Shown here: positions 49,059 through 55,558 of the stretch, piece after piece
How the letters are laid out: every line of letters begins with the position of its first letter
Position numbering within the stretch: the first letter of the stretch is position 1
Origin: Actinomadura sp. KC06
GTDB taxonomy: Bacteria; Actinomycetota; Actinomycetes; Streptosporangiales; Streptosporangiaceae
DNA length: 55,558 nucleotides
NCBI RefSeq assembly: GCF_004348735.1
Contig: NZ_SMKT01000045.1
Span: forward strand, 1 to 55,558
Direction of reading: 5' to 3'
The notes under the pieces: model-generated
Told to the model about the DNA's origin: nothing
Database searches by the model: none
Seen by the model: only the letters and a program-made list of their open reading frames with translations
Position numbers and translations under genes: made by a program

Positions 49059-49880
49059 ATGACCCAAGCCTCGCCACGCATGATCGCCACCGATCTGGAC
49101 GGGACGATCGTGCGCTCCGACGGGACGCTCTCCGACCGGACCATCGCCGCCCTGGCCCGCGTCGAACGCGCCGGGGCGGTGCTGGTGATGGTGACCGGCC
49201 GCCCGCCGCGCTGGATGACGGAGGTCGCCGCGGCCGTCCGCCACCACGGCGTCGCGATCTGCGCCAACGGCGCCGTGGTGTACGACCTGCACACCGACAC
49301 CGTCCTGCGCACCTCGGAGATCGCCCCCGACGTGATCGCCGAGACGGTCGGACGGCTCCGCGCCCTCGTGCCCGAACTCCGCTTCGCCGTGGAGCACCCG
49401 ACCGGGTTCGTCTTCGAGACCACCTACAACCTCGGTCGCTGGGACGCCGAGGCCCTCGGCGGACGCCCCGTGGACGCCGACCGGCTCGCCGACCGCAGCG
49501 GCACCAAGCTGCTCGCCTTCCACGCCGACGCCGACGCCGACGAGCTCACGGAGAAGGCGGTGGAGGCCGTCGGCGACCTCGTGACCGTGACGAACTCGTC
49601 CGGGCGCGGGCTGCTGGAGATGAGCGCGCACGGCGTCACCAAGGCCAGCGCGCTCGCCGCCCTGTGCGCCGAGCACGACATCGCGTCCGACGACGTCGTC
49701 GCCTTCGGCGACCAGCTGAACGACCTCCCGATGCTCACCTGGGCGGGCACCTCCTACGCGGTCGCGAACGCCCACCCACTCGTGCTGGCCGCCGTAACGC
49801 ACAAGACGTCCAGCAACGACGACGACGGCGTCGCCGAAGTCCTCGAACGCCTCTACCCCAACGCCGACGCCTTGACCTAG
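49059..49880 (+). CDS. HAD superfamily hydrolase, Cof type
   Basis: A 273-residue phosphatase with motif I MIATDLDGTIVRSDG, motif II VMVTGRP, and motifs III/IV in TKASALAALC and VVAFGDQLNDLPML. The C2-type cap lies between motifs II and III (about 80–185). Cof-like HAD enzymes dephosphorylate sugar phosphates or nucleotides; the substrate is unknown. The ATG at 49059 follows GGAAGG. It lies 62 bp after serS, as in many actinobacteria, and converges with bpa across a long nested hairpin. Confidence 0.9.
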   Translation: MTQASPRMIATDLDGTIVRSDGTLSDRTIAALARVERAGAVLVMVTGRPPRWMTEVAAAVRHHGVAICANGAVVYDLHTDTVLRTSEIAPDVIAETVGRLRALVPELRFAVEHPTGFVFETTYNLGRWDAEALGGRPVDADRLADRSGTKLLAFHADADADELTEKAVEAVGDLVTVTNSSGRGLLEMSAHGVTKASALAALCAEHDIASDDVVAFGDQLNDLPMLTWAGTSYAVANAHPLVLAAVTHKTSSNDDDGVAEVLERLYPNADALT

Positions 49881-49933
49881 ACCTTCCGGCACCGCCGTGA
49901 CGTGGGACCGTTCCGGCGGCGACGACGCGACAT

Positions 49934-50003
49934 GAGAACGGCCGCCTCCGCGAGGGCTTCGTCAGCATGCTGACGAAGCCCAAGCCGGAGGCGGCCGTTT
50001 CTC
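49934..50003. terminator. Nested hairpin terminator between convergent genes
   Basis: Inner: 49954–49981 is a perfect 28-bp palindrome (left half GGGCTTCGTCAGCA). Outer: GAGAACGGCCGCCTCCG (49934–49950) pairs with the segment 49986–50003 with a single bulged T. Together they could give a stem of about 30 bp. It lies 54 bp after the HAD gene and seven bases before the end of bpa. Confidence 0.85.
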
Positions 50004-50009
50004 GCGTCC

Positions 50010-50549
50010 TTACAGGTAGGGGCCGGAGGAGCGGGTGCCGGGCTGGTCGTCCTCGGCGCCGGGGGGCATCATTCCGGCGGGGAGGGCGCGGCGCATCTGT
50101 TCGAGCTGGGCGCGGGCCGCCATCTGCTGGGCGAACAGCGTCGTCTGGATGCCGTGGAACAGGCCCTCCAGCCAGCCGACGAGCTGGGCCTGCGCGATCC
50201 GCAGCTCCGACTCGCTCGGGACCGTGCCCTCCGTGAACGGCAGCGACAGCCGCTCCAGCTCCTCCACCAGCTCCGGCGCGAGACCGTCCTCGAGCTCCTT
50301 GATGGACGACTTGTGGATCTCCCGCAGCCGGGCCCGGCTCGCCTCGTCCAGCGGGGCGGCCTTGACCTCGTCCAGCAGCTGCCGGATCATCCCGCCGATC
50401 CGCATCACCTTCGCGGGCTGCTCGACCATGTCGGTGATCGACTTGCCCTCGGACTCGCCCTCGCCGCCGCCCTCGACGGCGATGCCGTTCGGGCCGACCA
50501 CGAGCACCTGCGGTTCCTGTTCAGACTGCTTCTTGGAAGGCTCGCTCAT
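50010..50549 (-). CDS. bpa: Bacterial proteasome activator Bpa (PafE)
   Basis: A 179-residue protein of the DUF2587 family. The N-terminus is acidic and disordered (EGGGEGESEGKS); the core is a four-helix bundle (AKVMRIGGMIRQLLDEVKAA, RARLREIHKSSIKELEDGLA, ELRIAQAQLVGWLEGLFHGI, TLFAQQMAARAQLEQMRRAL). In mycobacteria this forms a dodecameric ring that opens the 20S proteasome without ATP, docking by its C-terminal GQYL. Here the last residues are GPYL, so the motif has Pro for Gln. The ATG at 50549 begins MSEPSKKQSEQEP. The presence of bpa implies that the organism has a 20S proteasome. Confidence 0.93.
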   Translation of the reverse strand: MSEPSKKQSEQEPQVLVVGPNGIAVEGGGEGESEGKSITDMVEQPAKVMRIGGMIRQLLDEVKAAPLDEASRARLREIHKSSIKELEDGLAPELVEELERLSLPFTEGTVPSESELRIAQAQLVGWLEGLFHGIQTTLFAQQMAARAQLEQMRRALPAGMMPPGAEDDQPGTRSSGPYL

Positions 50550-50562
50550 AATCCCTTCATCC

Positions 50563-51519
50563 TCACACGGTCAGCAGGATCTTGCCGATATGACCGCTCT
50601 CTTCGAGCAGCCGGTGCGCGCTCGCCGCGTCCGGCATCGGGATCCGCCGGTCGACGACCGCCCGGACGGAGCCCGACTCCAGCAGCGGCCACACATGCTC
50701 CCGGACCCCGGCCACGATCTCCGCCTTCTCCGCCGGCGGACGGGACCGCAGCGTCGTCGCGTGCACCAGGGCGCGTTTGCGCAGCAGCTTGCCGATGTCC
50801 AGCTCGGCCTTCGCGCCGCCTTGGAGCCCGATGACCATGAGCCGGCCGCCGGTGGCGAGCGCGTCCACGTTCCTGGCGAGGTACTTGGCGCCGATCAGGT
50901 CCAGGATCACGTCGTACGGGCCGCTGTCGACGAAGTCGTCCTCGCGGTAGTTCACCGTCACGTCCGCGCCGAGCTCCCGGCAGCGGGCGGCCTTCTCCGC
51001 GCTGCCGACCGTCGTCACCACCCGCGCGCCGCGCGCCTTGGCGAGCTGGATCGCGAGGGTCCCGATGCCGCTGCCGCCGCCGTGGACGAGAAGGGTCTCC
51101 CCGGCGCGCAGCCCGCCGAGCATGAAGACGTTCGACCACACCGTGCATGAGACTTCGGGGAGCCCGGCCGCGTCCACCAGGTCCACGCCGCTCGGCACGG
51201 GCAGGACCTGCGCCGCCGGAACCGCGACGCGTTCGGCGTACCCGCCGCCGGTGAGCAGCGCGCACACCTCGTCGCCGCGGGCCAGGCCGGTCACGTCCGC
51301 GCCGAGCTCGGCGACCGTTCCCGACACTTCCAGGCCCGGATACGGCGGGGCGCCCTCTGGCGGCGGGTAGAAGCCCATACGCTGCATGACGTCGGCGCGG
51401 TTGACCGCGCTCGCCGCCACGTCGATCAGCACCTCGCCCGGCTTCGGCACCGGATCCGGAACCCGCGTCCACTCCAGGACGCCGGGGTCGCCCGGCTCGC
51501 GGATAACGATCGCATGCAT
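50563..51519 (-). CDS. Zeta-crystallin-like NAD(P)H quinone oxidoreductase
   Basis: A 318-residue MDR-family enzyme without catalytic zinc. It has [20 protein letters not shown] near the N-terminus, [15 protein letters not shown], and the nucleotide motif [20 protein letters not shown]. It resembles human TP53I3/PIG3-type quinone reductases, which reduce quinones with NADPH. The ATG at 51519 follows TAGCGT by seven bases, a leaderless arrangement. bpa lies 13 bp downstream in the same direction and is probably co-transcribed. Confidence 0.9.
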   Translation of the reverse strand: MHAIVIREPGDPGVLEWTRVPDPVPKPGEVLIDVAASAVNRADVMQRMGFYPPPEGAPPYPGLEVSGTVAELGADVTGLARGDEVCALLTGGGYAERVAVPAAQVLPVPSGVDLVDAAGLPEVSCTVWSNVFMLGGLRAGETLLVHGGGSGIGTLAIQLAKARGARVVTTVGSAEKAARCRELGADVTVNYREDDFVDSGPYDVILDLIGAKYLARNVDALATGGRLMVIGLQGGAKAELDIGKLLRKRALVHATTLRSRPPAEKAEIVAGVREHVWPLLESGSVRAVVDRRIPMPDAASAHRLLEESGHIGKILLTV

Positions 51520-51526
51520 ACCGGCA

Positions 51527-51532
51527 ACGCTA
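51527..51532 (-). promoter_or_regulatory. -10 hexamer for a leaderless oxidoreductase–bpa mRNA
   Basis: TAGCGT on the reverse strand ends seven bases before the ATG at 51519. Confidence 0.55.
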
Positions 51533-51733
51533 CCGGGGGCCGGCCAGGGAACGGTCCGTAACGGACGGCGCAGGAACGCTGCCGGACGCATCGCCGCGGG
51601 CCCGTCCGCGGCGGCGCAAACGTCGATCTCCACTGTGGATGCGTGGTATTGGCGCACGGGTATCCTGCGTGGGGGCCATTTTGCCCACCCGCACCGTGTT
51701 GATCATAAGAGGCGTGCCCGAGGGGGAAGAACG

Positions 51734-53878
51734 GTGGCAAGGAACGAGCACGACGGGCGTTCCCTTGAGGAGCGGCTGGCCTCTCTGGACGCGATGAGCG
51801 GGGAGCAGACCGGGCAGGTACCCGCCCCGCCGCCTCCCGGCGCCGAAGGCGCCGAAGGCGGCGGACAGGCTCCGCAGGGCCCGCCGCCGGCGTCCGCCGA
51901 GCAGGAGAACGCGCCGCCGGACGAAGCCGCTCAGCCCTTCCCCCTGCCCCAGCCTCCGACCGAGCAGAACGACCCCAACGCCAATCCCTGGCTCGCCGCG
52001 CCGCCGCCCATGTTCCAGCAGGCCCCCGAGAACTTCCCGCCCGAGAACTTCGGCCCGCCGCAGCCCCCGCCGTACGAAGGCGGCTCCGCGCCGCAGCCGT
52101 TCGACGGAGGAATGCTGCCGCCTCCGCCGTACTCCGCTCCGGGCGGCTTCCAGGGCTACGACCAGCCCCAGCCCCCACAGGGCGCTCCGCAAGGTGCCCC
52201 GCCGCCGTCGCAGCCGTCGCAGCAGCAGCCGCCGCAGCCGCAGGCCCCGTATCCGCCGCCCCAGCAGCCGCAGTACGACGCCAACGGCAACACCGCGCCT
52301 CCCCTCGAACAGCTGCCGCCCTACCCGTCCGACCAGTTCCCCCCGCAGCAGGACGCCGAGGCGACCGTCCAGCCGTACCAGCCGATCGACCCCACGACCG
52401 GCCAGCCTTACCCGCAGGACACCGACGCCGCAGGACGGCCGTACGTCCCGTTCGACCTGCAGACCGGCCAGCCCCTGTCCCCTGAAACCGGCCAGCCGTA
52501 CCAGCAGGCCGACCCGAACACCGGGCAGCCCTACGCCCAGTACGACCCCAACACCGGGCAGCCGTATCAGCAGTTCGATCCCAACACCGGCCAGCAGTAC
52601 CAGCAGTTCGATCCGAACACGGGGCAGCCGTACGCGCAGGACCCGAACGCGGGCGGACAGCAGTACCCGCCGATGGACCCCAACCAGGGCCAGCCTTATC
52701 AGCAGGTCGACCCGAACACCGGTCAGCCGTACGCCCAGTTCGATCCCAACACGGGTCAGCAGTACCAGCAGTTCGATCCGAACACGGGGCAGCCGTACGC
52801 GCAGGATCCAAATGCGGCCGGTCAGCAGTACCCGGCGGTCGACCCCAACACCGGGCAGCCTTTGCAGGGGTACGGCTATCCCGCGCAGCAGCAGGCACCC
52901 CAGCAGATGCCGCAGCAGCAGATGCCGCAGCAACCGCAGAACGCCGACAGCCTCAGTTCCGAGAACCTGCTCGGTGAGCGCCGCATCGCGCCGTCGTCCG
53001 GTTGGCGGCGCGCCGTGTACAAGGCGACCGCGGGCAACATCCATCCCGGGGAGTCGCAGGGCGATGTGCGCCGCAAGGACCTCATCGCCCGGGCGCGCAC
53101 CATGGTGGCGGGCGGGCATCACCGGGTCGCGGTCATGTCGCTGAAGGGCGGCGTCGGCAAGACGACCACCACGACCGGGCTCGGTTCGATGCTGGGGTCG
53201 CTGCGCGGCGACACCGTGATCGCGGTGGACGCGAACCCGGACCGCGGGACGCTGTCGGACAAGGTCCGGCTGGAGACGGCCGCGACCGTCCGCGACCTGC
53301 TCAACAACCGGGACCGGATCCAGCGGTACGCCGACGTCCGGGCGTTCACCTCGCAGAACAACGCCCGGCTCGAAGTGCTGGCGTCCGACCGCGACCCGGC
53401 GGTCAGCGAGGCGTTCAGCGCGGACGACTACGCCGCCGTGGCCGTCGTCCTGGAGCAGTACTACTCGATCTGCATCACCGACTGCGGGACGGGGCTGCTG
53501 CACTCCGCGATGGCGGGCGTGCTGAGCCTCGCGGACCAGCTCGTCCTCGTCAGCTCCCCGTCGGTGGACGGCGCCCGTTCGGCGAGCGCGACGCTGGATT
53601 GGCTGGAGGCGCACGACCACGGCCATCTCGTCCGCAACGGCGTGGTCGTGCTGTCGATGGTCCGCAACCGGACCCGCAGCCAGGTCGACCTGGACAAGCT
53701 CCAGGCGCATTTCGAGAGCCGCTGCCGCGCCGTCGTCCGCATCCCGTACGACGACCACCTGGAGGAGGGGGCCGAGGTGGAGCTGGAGCAGCTCGCCCCC
53801 GCGACACGCGAGGCGTACCTGACGCTCGCCGCAGTGGTCGGCGACGGGTTCGCGTACCAACGTCCCGTCCAGCCCTGA
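51734..53878 (+). CDS. MinD/ParA-like ATPase with long Pro/Gln repeat domain
   Basis: A 714-residue protein. Residues 1–410 are disordered: Pro/Gln-rich with about fourteen 10–12-residue units on the pattern [11 protein letters not shown]. Residues 430–714 form a SIMIBI ATPase: [20 protein letters not shown] (deviant Walker A, Lys near 477), [31 protein letters not shown] (where MinD usually has an aspartate) and [20 protein letters not shown]. The layout resembles EspI and other type VII secretion-associated MinD-like proteins, but no ESX genes are in the window. It may position or regulate a secretion or polar complex. The GTG at 51734 follows AGGGGGAAGA. Confidence 0.85.
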   Translation: MARNEHDGRSLEERLASLDAMSGEQTGQVPAPPPPGAEGAEGGGQAPQGPPPASAEQENAPPDEAAQPFPLPQPPTEQNDPNANPWLAAPPPMFQQAPENFPPENFGPPQPPPYEGGSAPQPFDGGMLPPPPYSAPGGFQGYDQPQPPQGAPQGAPPPSQPSQQQPPQPQAPYPPPQQPQYDANGNTAPPLEQLPPYPSDQFPPQQDAEATVQPYQPIDPTTGQPYPQDTDAAGRPYVPFDLQTGQPLSPETGQPYQQADPNTGQPYAQYDPNTGQPYQQFDPNTGQQYQQFDPNTGQPYAQDPNAGGQQYPPMDPNQGQPYQQVDPNTGQPYAQFDPNTGQQYQQFDPNTGQPYAQDPNAAGQQYPAVDPNTGQPLQGYGYPAQQQAPQQMPQQQMPQQPQNADSLSSENLLGERRIAPSSGWRRAVYKATAGNIHPGESQGDVRRKDLIARARTMVAGGHHRVAVMSLKGGVGKTTTTTGLGSMLGSLRGDTVIAVDANPDRGTLSDKVRLETAATVRDLLNNRDRIQRYADVRAFTSQNNARLEVLASDRDPAVSEAFSADDYAAVAVVLEQYYSICITDCGTGLLHSAMAGVLSLADQLVLVSSPSVDGARSASATLDWLEAHDHGHLVRNGVVVLSMVRNRTRSQVDLDKLQAHFESRCRAVVRIPYDDHLEEGAEVELEQLAPATREAYLTLAAVVGDGFAYQRPVQP
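52381..52868 (+). repeat. Tandem coding repeats, [11 protein letters not shown] units
   Basis: About fourteen units of 30–36 bp encode [14 protein letters not shown] variants within the MinD-like gene. A higher-order block ([10 protein letters not shown]…[11 protein letters not shown]…[14 protein letters not shown]…GQQYP) occurs twice, about 52554–52680 and 52731–52850, with near-identical DNA, which points to recent duplication. Unit number is likely to vary between strains. Confidence 0.85.
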
Positions 53879-53889
53879 CGCGGCGGTGG

Positions 53890-54228
53890 GTGGTGTGCGA
53901 GGTCTGCGGGACGTCCCTGAACCGGCGCGACCTGGCCGGTGACGAGGTCTGGAACTGCGACGGGTGCGACGCTTTGTACCTCCGGAAGGCGGATGGCACG
54001 TTTCTGCGCCGTCCGTTCCCGCCTGCGGATCAGCGGTGGGCGGCTGCGTCCGGCGAGGCGGGCGTGGAGCACGCCGTGACGTACACGGCCACGCTATGCG
54101 GGATCGACCGCGACGCCGTCATCGTCCTGCGCCACTACTGGTCGGCCGCCAGGCCCGGCGCCTGCGCCGAGTGCCGGACGGCGGCGGACGGGCGCGTCGC
54201 CCGCTGGCCCGCCGAGACCGGACGCTAG
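53890..54228 (+). CDS. Small zinc-ribbon protein
   Basis: A 112-residue protein. The N-terminus has a four-cysteine ribbon: CEVCG (Cys3, Cys6) and CDGCD (Cys23, Cys26), followed by ALYLRKADGTFLRRPF. Later single cysteines (TLCGIDRD) and CAECR near the end could form another metal site. The function is unknown. The start is one of two adjacent GTG codons (53890/53893), 11–14 bp after the MinD-like gene, with no good ribosome binding site; coupling to the upstream gene is likely. The frame is open far upstream but there it runs in another phase of the MinD-like gene. Confidence 0.55.
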   Translation: MVCEVCGTSLNRRDLAGDEVWNCDGCDALYLRKADGTFLRRPFPPADQRWAAASGEAGVEHAVTYTATLCGIDRDAVIVLRHYWSAARPGACAECRTAADGRVARWPAETGR

Positions 54229-54239
54229 GGTCGCGGCCT

Positions 54240-54656
54240 GTGGACGGCGTGTACGTGGGAAAGGCGGGCCCGGACGCCGCCGCTGACAGCGGCTGGCTGC
54301 TCGGCCATTTCAAGCCGCCGGGCGATCTGCGCCGCAGCGACGAGGTCGAGATCAAATGGGGCGTCCACCCGAAGGGCGAGCGGCGCGCCCGGTGGACGAA
54401 CGGCGAGAAGCGCACCGCCCTTCTGGTGCTGGTCAGCGGCCGGTTCCGGCTGGAGTTCCCCGAGGGGGACGTGGTCCTGGCCGAGCAGGGCGACTACGTG
54501 GTGTGGGGACGCGGCGTCGACCATTCGTGGTGCGCGGAGGAGGAGTCGGTCGTGATGACCGTCCGCTGGCCGTCCATCCCCGGCTACGCCGTCCATCCCC
54601 CGGACCACGAAGGCGACGCGGCCGGCGACGGTGAGGACGGCGCCGCGGAACCGTGA
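54240..54656 (+). CDS. Cupin-fold protein
   Basis: A 138-residue single-domain protein. The core has the cupin layout: SGWLLGHFKPPGDLRRSDEV, EIKWGVHPKGERRARW, LLVLVSGRFRLEFPEGDVVL and GDYVVWGRGVDHSWCAEEES, ending VRWPSIPGYAV. Of the usual metal ligands only the last His (DHSW) is obvious. It may bind a small ligand or act as a sugar or signal enzyme. The GTG at 54240 is preceded by TAGGGT at eight bases, suggesting a leaderless mRNA, and lies 11 bp after the zinc-ribbon gene. Confidence 0.7.
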   Translation: MDGVYVGKAGPDAAADSGWLLGHFKPPGDLRRSDEVEIKWGVHPKGERRARWTNGEKRTALLVLVSGRFRLEFPEGDVVLAEQGDYVVWGRGVDHSWCAEEESVVMTVRWPSIPGYAVHPPDHEGDAAGDGEDGAAEP

Positions 54657-54681
54657 GCGCGCGGGGCGCGTCCCACCGTCC

Positions 54682-55119
54682 ATGATCGGTTTAAGGTGGC
54701 TGCCGCTCGCCGCCGCGGTGATGGCGCTGTGCGTGGGCTGCTCGTCCTCGTCCGGTGCAAGCGGGGTCTGCGTGTGCCGCCATCGCGTGACGGTCGCCGT
54801 CTCGGGTCTCGACCGGTTAGCGGTGGAGGGTGTGCGCATGAAGATCTGTGTCGGTGGGGCGTGCGTCGACTTCCGTGTTACGCGCCGTCCGGAGACGGAG
54901 TACTTCTCGTGCGGCTCGGCGGAGTGTTCGCTGCTCGATACCGGAGCGTTGGAGGTCAAGCTTTCGTGGATGGAGCCGCGGACGGTCGTCGGCCAGCCCG
55001 TGCGGGTGACGGCGTCGTCCAAACAAGGTCAGCGGGAGGGGGCTGCGACCATGAAGTTCGTCCACGACGATGCCCCCTGCGGGTGTGACTACTCGTACGC
55101 CGACGTCGCGCTGGGGTGA
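54682..55119 (+). CDS. Lipoprotein of unknown function, cysteine-rich
   Basis: A 145-residue lipoprotein with signal MIGLRWLPLAAAVMALCVGC and lipidated Cys20. The mature part has eight cysteines in pairs (VCVCRH, KICVGGACVD, SCGSAEC, PCGCDY), suggesting disulfides or metal binding outside the cell. It resembles no family I can name. The ATG at 54682 is 25 bp after the cupin gene, without a clear ribosome binding site; other in-frame starts upstream would spoil the signal peptide. Confidence 0.65.
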   Translation: MIGLRWLPLAAAVMALCVGCSSSSGASGVCVCRHRVTVAVSGLDRLAVEGVRMKICVGGACVDFRVTRRPETEYFSCGSAECSLLDTGALEVKLSWMEPRTVVGQPVRVTASSKQGQREGAATMKFVHDDAPCGCDYSYADVALG

Positions 55120-55178
55120 ACCGCTTTATGCGGTCGAGGTCAGTGTCCGGCGCCCGCTATCGTGGGCGTTGGTCATCT

Positions 55179-55267
55179 GGAGAGTTCGCATAGTGGACTA
55201 GTGCAGGCGCCTTGAAAGCGCCCAGGGCTGGGGACAGTCCTCGTGGGTTCGAATCCCACACTCTCCG
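55179..55267 (+). tRNA. tRNA-Ser (anticodon UGA)
   Basis: An 89-base class II tRNA. The acceptor GGAGAGT (55179–55185) pairs with ACTCTCC (55260–55266), discriminator G55267. The anticodon TGA lies at 55213–55215 in the loop CTTGAAA, a long variable arm follows, and the T loop reads GGTTCGAATCC. It decodes UCA and related serine codons. The 3' CCA is not encoded. Confidence 0.97.
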
Positions 55268-55331
55268 CTCTTGGAAGCCCGGAATGGTGGTGGACGCCCG
55301 AAAGCGTCCGGCTCGGGCGTATATGATCCGT

Positions 55332-55337
55332 TACCCT
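55332..55337 (+). promoter_or_regulatory. -10 hexamer for a leaderless miniprotein mRNA
   Basis: TACCCT ends seven bases before the ATG at 55345. Confidence 0.5.
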
Positions 55338-55344
55338 CGTCGGC

Positions 55345-55512
55345 ATGTCAGAGACTCCCCAAGACCCGGCAGGAACCACCCACCAGTTTCAGAGCTTCGC
55401 CAACCAGGCGCCGCCGCAGAAGTCCGGCCCGAACGTCGGGCTCATCGTCGGCATCGCCGCCGTCGTGGCGGTGGTCGCGATCGTCGCGGTCGTGCTCCTG
55501 ATGGTGGTCTGA
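55345..55512 (+). CDS. Tail-anchored 55-residue miniprotein
   Basis: A 55-residue protein: a polar N-terminus (MSETPQDPAGTTHQFQSFAN) and one C-terminal membrane helix (VGLIVGIAAVVAVVAIVAVV then LLMVV). It is probably inserted with its N-terminus in the cytosol. Small membrane proteins of this type are common and uncharacterised in actinobacteria. The ATG has a leaderless-type promoter 7 bp upstream. The last 46 bases of the window hold nothing recognisable. Confidence 0.65.
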   Translation: MSETPQDPAGTTHQFQSFANQAPPQKSGPNVGLIVGIAAVVAVVAIVAVVLLMVV

Positions 55513-55558
55513 CGCCCGCTCCCCGCAACCCGCCTCAGCCCCCGCTGGCGCCCACGCG

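Noticed and set aside
53002..53889. N-terminal extension of the zinc-ribbon gene into the MinD-like gene
   Set aside because: The extension is the MinD-like gene read in another phase, giving Arg/Gly/Ala-rich nonsense; the ribbon domain starts at 53890.

Overview
The window is chromosomal DNA of a very GC-rich actinobacterium. The gene order dnaX–ybaB–recR–DUF5063, the proteasome activator Bpa, the MptB-like and GT87 mannosyltransferase-type genes, the frequent GTG/TTG starts and many apparently leaderless promoters suggest the order Streptosporangiales, possibly Actinomadura or a relative. The genus is inference from gene content only. I see no integrase, transposase, phage module or CRISPR array.

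Left part (1–12.8 kb): the 3' end of dnaX is followed by a 19-unit tandem array of 17-bp repeats, then a 2H phosphoesterase (reverse strand) and the ybaB–recR–DUF5063 recombination/nucleoid cluster. Next come a solute-binding lipoprotein, a DUF5996 protein, an ECF sigma/anti-sigma pair, a coupled pair for envelope polysaccharide (Pro/Thr-rich membrane protein plus a polysaccharide deacetylase–GT2 fusion), tenA, and a divergent ene-reductase/MarR pair with an obvious palindromic operator.

Middle (12.8–31.6 kb): a copper export cluster (copA, secreted copper-associated protein, copZ) with two CsoR-type operator palindromes; a cluster of DnaA-box-like 9-mers before an Fpg/Nei glycosylase; a subtilisin-inhibitor-like lipoprotein; a rhodanese; a TPP riboswitch with a CytX-like permease; a PAS-GAF-PAS histidine kinase with an unusual C-terminus; an RsbW-like ATPase; arginine deiminase divergent from an MFS exporter; a second, divergent EF-Tu behind a structured leader; a secreted endonuclease/phosphatase-fold protein; a sigma factor overlapping an unknown gene; and an acyl-CoA ligase. 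A structured 157-bp repeat occurs twice (10.3 kb and 23.2 kb), each time between convergent genes.

Right part (31.6–55.6 kb): small membrane proteins, an OmpR-type two-component system, an orphan asparagine-synthase-like enzyme, a STAS anti-anti-sigma factor, a block of polyprenol-sugar glycosyltransferases and a large phosphatase-fold membrane protein (37.7–43.6 kb), then DUF4446, pheA, a secreted repeat protein, a methyltransferase, serS, a HAD hydrolase, bpa, a quinone oxidoreductase, a Pro/Gln-rich MinD-type ATPase, a zinc-ribbon protein, a cupin, a lipoprotein, tRNA-Ser(UGA) and a tail-anchored miniprotein.

Functional links: tenA and the TPP-controlled permease both serve salvage of the thiamine pyrimidine; the copper genes form one metal-responsive unit; the 37.7–43.6 kb block looks like cell-wall glycan (mannan-type) assembly. 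The best candidates for something new are the paired structured repeat, the sigma–unknown-protein operon with a coupled small upstream frame, the second EF-Tu with its leader, and the low-GC3 in-frame insertion in the histidine kinase.
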